Shown here piece after piece: positions 55,830-59,746 of a stretch of 59,746 nucleotides of DNA (positions within the stretch are counted from its first letter, which is position 1; the number at the start of each line of letters is the position of its first letter). Origin of the DNA: an uncultured Prevotella sp. (GTDB lineage: Bacteria; Bacteroidota; Bacteroidia; Bacteroidales; Bacteroidaceae); contig NZ_CALMHT010000062.1 of NCBI RefSeq assembly GCF_937863835.1, positions 1 through 59,746 on the forward strand. The letters are read 5' to 3'. Under the pieces are notes generated by a model, which did no database searches, was not told the origin of the DNA, and worked only from the letters and a program-made list of their open reading frames with translations. The translations under genes and the position numbers were made by a program.

Positions 55830-58800
55830 TTAGAATGTTATGTTTGCCCCGAAAGCGAATGTACGCTGTATAGGATATCCCTTAATACCTCCTGTCATTT
55901 CAGGATCGAAGATTTTCATCTTATCTATTGTGAATAAGTTATTCCCGTTGATATAGAAGCGTACCTTTTCCAGTCCGATAGAGGCGATGAGCGTCTTCGG
56001 CAATGTATAGCCCACTTCGAACGATTTGAATCTGAGGAATGCGGCATTTCTCAACCACCATGTGGATGTAGGTCCGTTCCATGTATCGCCGTAGGTCTGT
56101 TTGATAAACGCGCGAGGCCATTCTGCACCGGCGTTCTCTTCAGCTGTTCCGTTTACTTTCCATCGTCCGTCAAAGAACTCTTGTGCCATATTCATTGTAG
56201 GCATCACGATCTGTTGTGCGTCGGCCTGTCCCTGGAAGAACATGTTTGCGTCCAAACCTTTCCAACTGCCGCTCAATGTGAAACCGTACATGATTCTTGG
56301 TGTCGTGGATTTATCTATACGTACCGCGTCATCCCATGTTATTTTCTTATCACCGTTCGTATCCTGATAGATCAGGTCGCCCACATGTGCGCCGTCGATA
56401 TGGGGTGAATTGTCTATCTGCTCCTGTGTCTGATAGATACCCAATGCCTGATACAGTACATAACCGTCTATGGAATGTCCTGTCATGCGTTGCCACTCCG
56501 GTGTCTTCTCGGCTTCGTCCATGTATATCACTTTATTCTTGGCGTAAGTGAAGTTGCCTGTTATTCCCCATGTGAAATCGCCTGCCTTGTCATTATATGA
56601 AGCTACGATTTCAAGACCATGATTGGATACTTTACCCAGGTTCTCGGCTGGCAGAGACAGACCTGAATAGGTAGGTACGGATGCGTTGCGGGTAATCAGG
56701 ATATCGCTACGTCTTGAATAGAAATAATCGAAATCCAGTCCGAACTTACCGTTGAGGAACTGTGCCGAGAATCCTCCGTTCCAGGTGTTCGCTTTCTCCC
56801 ATGTCACTTCAGGATTGGCTGTCACATTCTCATAGATTCCCTGACTGTAGTTTCCGCCGAAGACATACGATGCGTCTCCGTTATAGGAATAAAGGGACAG
56901 ATATTGATATGCGCCGATATTATCATTACCCATCAATCCCCAAGAACCCTTGATTTTCAGGAAACTGACGATATTCTTGACCGGTTCGAAAAACTTTTCC
57001 TCGGAGATCACCCAACCGGCAGAGAAGGCAGGGAACAGACCCCAACGTTTACCGGGAGCGAAATTCATGGAACCGTCATAACGTAAAGTGGCTTCCAACA
57101 GGTATTTATCTTTGTATCCGTAATTGACACGTCCGAAATAGTTCTGTCGTGCTGTCTCATCAGAACTGCCTGCATTGTCTTTATCCTTGTCCACCTTACT
57201 GCCGAAGTTCAGATCGGGAAGGGCTGACGAGAGGTAGTTTGTGCGGTAGCCGTATAAGTAGTTGTATTTGTATTTGCTCTGTTCGTAAGCCACGAACGCG
57301 TCTATCTTGTGCGCGTTGTTGAATGTATGGGTATAACCTAAACGAAGGTTCACCGTCTGGGTAAACGAATTACTTGCCCATGAGCCCAGACTGATGCTTC
57401 CCGTCGCACTTTTACGGTTGTCGTACTGATCTTTTTCCGAATCATACTGATATACATCGTATGGCTGATTCATCTGTTTGCCGTTGTTGAACCAATAATC
57501 GAGAGCGGCGTATCCTTCCGCGTACAGTCCGGGAGTCACGACATCCAGGTCGACATGCAATTTCGGTTTTAAGTTTAATGTATAGTTTGTACTTTTATTC
57601 CATCCCGGTTTGTCTGAGATCATGACCATGGCATTATTCGTCACACCGTCATAACCCACTCTCAACAGTCCATTGGGATAATAAGGGGCAGACATAGGAT
57701 TCGTAGTAAGGAAGTATCCGAACATATCGTCTGTTGAATACACACCGCGGTTACGGTTTTCCTGACGGCCCAGGATGTCCAGACTGAAGTGTATTGACTT
57801 TGTGATCTGTGCGTCGATATTCGAAATCAGTTGGAACTGATGATAATTCTGAGGACTGTCTCTGTATATGGCATCCTGATATTGGTATTGTCCGGACGTA
57901 TACATGGTCAGTTTATCCGAACCGCCACTGACCGAGACGCTATGAGTGGTGTTGAAGGCCCAGTCTTTGGCTACTTCGTTCCACCAGTTCGTACTCGGGT
58001 ATTTGATCTGATCCTTCCCCGATTTGATTTGTTCCAGTACTTCATCCGAGTAAGTCTGTGCCTCACCGTGCCCTGCATCATATTCATCTACATAGGTGGC
58101 ATAATCGTAGGCATTCAGCATCTTCGGTATTCGTGTAGGTTGTGAGAACGATACACTTCCGTCGTAATTGACCTGCATCTTTCCCGCTTTACTGCGTTTT
58201 GTCGTCACCAGGATGACACCGTTGGCGGCACGCGCACCGTAAATGGCTGCCGACGCATCTTTCAGCACTGAAATGGATTCGATGTCTTCCGGATTCAATT
58301 TGCTGAACGATCTGTCTGCTACACCGTCCACTACGATCAACGGGTCTGTCGCACCCAGTGTGCCTTTACCTCGAATCAGTATACTGGCGTAATCCTCACC
58401 CGGCTCACCTGTCCTTGTATTGGCGATGACACCGGCTGTCTTTCCTGCTATCGTATTACTTAAATTGGATGCGCCGACAGAGACCAGGTCTTTACCCGAA
58501 ACCTGAGAGACGGAACCGGTCAGTGTAGCTTTCTTCTGAGTACCGTAACCTACGACCACCATCTCGCCGAGTGTATTCGTATTTTCAGACAAGGTGATTT
58601 TCTGGTTTCTCTCAGAATTGTTATTCAGTATAAGTTCTCTTTTGTTATACCCGATGTAAGTTACAATGATTCGTCCGGGTAAAGACATTTTCAATGAGAA
58701 ACGTCCGTCTATCCCTGTTACCGAACCGTTTTTGGTTCCCTTTTCCATTACAGTCGCTCCGATCAGCGGGTCGCCGTTGTCGTCTACCACGATACCCTGT

Positions 58801-58949
58801 ATCGTCGTAGTCTTCTGTTGAGTCACTTCCATTGTGGCGGTGCTGTGCGCTGCATAAGAGGCAGGCATGACACATAAGGTCAACAAGGAGCATGCTGTAA
58901 TTTTCAGTAGTCTCCTACCAAAAATAAAATGTTCTAAATGTGATTCCAT
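55830..58949 (-). CDS. SusC/RagA-family TonB-dependent transporter of the upstream operon
   Basis: A 1039-residue outer-membrane transporter, first gene of the operon. Signal peptide about 1-33 (ending SYAA); carboxypeptidase-regulatory-like domain (IQGIVVDDNGDPLIGATVMEKG); signature LGEMVVVGYGTQKKATLTGSVSQV; plug with LIVVDGVADRSF and SVLKDASAAIYGARAANGVILVTTK; barrel ending FAFGANITF. It lies behind a roughly 165-bp control region nearly copied from the GH127 operon, with a leader of about 120 nt. Confidence 0.96.
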   Translation of the reverse strand: MESHLEHFIFGRRLLKITACSLLTLCVMPASYAAHSTATMEVTQQKTTTIQGIVVDDNGDPLIGATVMEKGTKNGSVTGIDGRFSLKMSLPGRIIVTYIGYNKRELILNNNSERNQKITLSENTNTLGEMVVVGYGTQKKATLTGSVSQVSGKDLVSVGASNLSNTIAGKTAGVIANTRTGEPGEDYASILIRGKGTLGATDPLIVVDGVADRSFSKLNPEDIESISVLKDASAAIYGARAANGVILVTTKRSKAGKMQVNYDGSVSFSQPTRIPKMLNAYDYATYVDEYDAGHGEAQTYSDEVLEQIKSGKDQIKYPSTNWWNEVAKDWAFNTTHSVSVSGGSDKLTMYTSGQYQYQDAIYRDSPQNYHQFQLISNIDAQITKSIHFSLDILGRQENRNRGVYSTDDMFGYFLTTNPMSAPYYPNGLLRVGYDGVTNNAMVMISDKPGWNKSTNYTLNLKPKLHVDLDVVTPGLYAEGYAALDYWFNNGKQMNQPYDVYQYDSEKDQYDNRKSATGSISLGSWASNSFTQTVNLRLGYTHTFNNAHKIDAFVAYEQSKYKYNYLYGYRTNYLSSALPDLNFGSKVDKDKDNAGSSDETARQNYFGRVNYGYKDKYLLEATLRYDGSMNFAPGKRWGLFPAFSAGWVISEEKFFEPVKNIVSFLKIKGSWGLMGNDNIGAYQYLSLYSYNGDASYVFGGNYSQGIYENVTANPEVTWEKANTWNGGFSAQFLNGKFGLDFDYFYSRRSDILITRNASVPTYSGLSLPAENLGKVSNHGLEIVASYNDKAGDFTWGITGNFTYAKNKVIYMDEAEKTPEWQRMTGHSIDGYVLYQALGIYQTQEQIDNSPHIDGAHVGDLIYQDTNGDKKITWDDAVRIDKSTTPRIMYGFTLSGSWKGLDANMFFQGQADAQQIVMPTMNMAQEFFDGRWKVNGTAEENAGAEWPRAFIKQTYGDTWNGPTSTWWLRNAAFLRFKSFEVGYTLPKTLIASIGLEKVRFYINGNNLFTIDKMKIFDPEMTGGIKGYPIQRTFAFGANITF

Positions 58950-59025
58950 GTTTTATTTATTATTTTTAAAGCGTTATTGATTTGTTCACTTTCCATTATT
59001 ATGATATTTTCATATATTAAATTAT

Positions 59026-59194
59026 TATTTTCGGTTTAGTCCTGTTCATAACATGACCTTATTTTTTCGCTGACAAAGGAACTCAAATTACGGGAAACTG
59101 AATAAAAATGCCATCCGAATGAATAGCAAAATAGTCCAAAAGTGTATTCTGTACGCTTGTTTTGGACTATTTTGCTATTTCTCTGGACGATTGT
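59026..59194 (-). promoter_or_regulatory. Promoter and dyad operator of the SusC-SusD-peptidase operon (shared type A)
   Basis: A perfect 20-bp inverted repeat pairs 59122-59141 with 59160-59179 (core AATAGCAAAATAGTCCAAAA), 18 bp apart. Weaker similarity (ATCC/GTCC words) extends each arm to about 35 bp. Downstream on the minus strand comes the 18-bp block AACTCAAATTACGGGAAA (plus strand 59080-59097), identical to the GH127 promoter, then a -7-like TTCCTTTG (59081-59074) and CGGTTTAGT (59032-59040). It is the probable HTCS-2 binding site. Confidence 0.78.
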
Positions 59195-59219
59195 TTCCTC
59201 TAGGAATCTGTGGGGAGAC

Positions 59220-59265
59220 AAAAAAAAACAAACGGCATCCGCTACTCTTGTTCACGGATGCCGTT
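59220..59265 (-). terminator. Intrinsic terminator on the minus strand upstream of the SusC operon
   Basis: An exact 11-bp stem (AACGGCATCCG 59231-59241 against CGGATGCCGTT 59255-59265, loop 13 nt) is followed on the minus strand by TTTGTTTTTTTTT. It ends leftward transcription just before the HTCS-type operator and so insulates the SusC promoter. Confidence 0.88.
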
Positions 59266-59328
59266 GCCGGTCTTACTAATTGGCTGCCACCGCAGTACCT
59301 GTTACCAGTCTTTATGAAAAGGTGAAAC
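59220..59328 (-). ncRNA. Candidate small RNA of about 110 nt between the inverted repeat and the SusC operon
   Basis: A promoter-like unit at the inner end of the right inverted repeat (-33-like TTTC, 21 bp, TATCTTTA with -7 at 59342-59335) points leftward. The intrinsic terminator at 59220-59265 lies about 110 nt beyond. The sequence between can fold: CTGGT and ACCGG form an outer stem around a small CTGC/GCAG hairpin, ahead of the terminator stem. No open frame fits. No known RNA family was recognised, so this is a prediction from layout. Confidence 0.4.
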
Positions 59329-59744
59329 AGAATGTAAAGATACTTTTATCTTTTGATATTTTTGAAAATTCGCTATTCACTCCCAGAAATTTTTTGTTGC
59401 TTTATACCTCCACCCTCCACCCGAAGAGGTTGATTTCTTCGTATTATTCTGATTAATATGTATTTGTGAGGATTAAGATTGTTGCAGAACCTCCACCAAT
59501 CCTCCACCATCCTCCACCCTTGAAAATTCTGATAATATCGAACAATATTTAGTGTATTATAATGATTAGATTATAATAAATATTGCTTTTTCATGGTTGA
59601 AATTATTGTTGAATAATTGACAAAATGAAATTAGGATATTTTCGCTTTACAAACACTTACGAATATTCACATTTGTTAATACAATTTTCTGTTTTCTGCA
59701 TGTCAAAATAAATCGCAAGTCATGCTGTTGAAATTGCGCGTCGT
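59329..59744 (-). repeat. Right copy of the 416-bp inverted repeat (partner 841-1256) with GGTGGAGG iterons
   Basis: Inverted copy of 841-1256. On the minus strand five GGTGGAGG sites recur with the same spacing (three about 10-11 bp apart, then two adjacent). The copy reaches the window edge, so it may continue outside. Its promoter-like end faces the candidate small RNA. Confidence 0.85.
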
Positions 59745-59746
59745 CC

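Noticed and set aside
841..59744. Composite transposon or integrated element bounded by the inverted repeats
   Set aside because: No transposase, integrase or target-site duplication is visible and the bracketed DNA includes core genes (nuo, glnN); recombination between dispersed repeats remains possible and is listed as a finding.

Overview
The window looks like chromosomal DNA of a gut-type Bacteroidales bacterium, most like Prevotella/Segatella (genus is an inference). The reasons are three SusC/SusD pairs, two hybrid two-component regulators (HTCS), a complex I operon that lacks nuoEFG and has nuoC fused to nuoD, a type III glutamine synthetase, and promoters of the Bacteroidota form TTTG-N19-21-TAnnTTTG. 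No transposase, integrase, phage gene, tRNA, rRNA or CRISPR array was seen.

Layout. 1-191: the tail of a PD-(D/E)XK-type ATPase protein, followed by a strong terminator. 249-1294: non-coding, with palindromic repeats and the left copy of a 416-bp inverted repeat. 1295-11540 (minus strand): a small polysaccharide utilisation locus (SusC, SusD, a secreted beta-helix lipoprotein, then HTCS-1 from its own promoter). 11838-13390 (plus): a B3/B4-domain protein and a Fic protein. 13459-23452 (minus): nuoA-B-CD-H-I-J-K-L-M-N. 23580-24410 (minus): a BadF/N-acetylglucosamine-kinase-like ATPase. 24520-31147 (plus): an MscS channel, agmatine deiminase, N-carbamoylputrescine amidase and glutamine synthetase III. 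31153-35236 (minus): a translationally coupled operon of nucleotidyltransferase, ATP-grasp-like protein and a DUF5686 outer-membrane protein. 35320-58949 (minus): a large utilisation locus. 59220-59744: a candidate small RNA and the right copy of the 416-bp inverted repeat.

The large locus is the most interesting part. It has two operons: SusC-SusD-metallopeptidase-like protein (58949 to 52652), and GH127-SusC-SusD-DUF4859-(BACON/peptidase-like/DUF4859)-peptidase-like-CotH kinase (52437 to 39331). The single HTCS-2 gene follows. Both operons begin with the same roughly 165-bp control region, which holds a long dyad and an identical 18-bp promoter block, so one regulator probably controls both. 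A GH127 beta-L-arabinofuranosidase together with three secreted HExxH proteins suggests, as inference, an attack on arabinosylated plant wall glycoproteins (extensin-like): sugars trimmed by GH127, backbone cut by the peptidases, products imported by the two SusCD pairs.

The 416-bp inverted repeats at the two ends share five GGTGGAGG sites at identical spacing and a promoter-like end. The right copy points at a roughly 110-nt transcript that ends in a clean intrinsic terminator.
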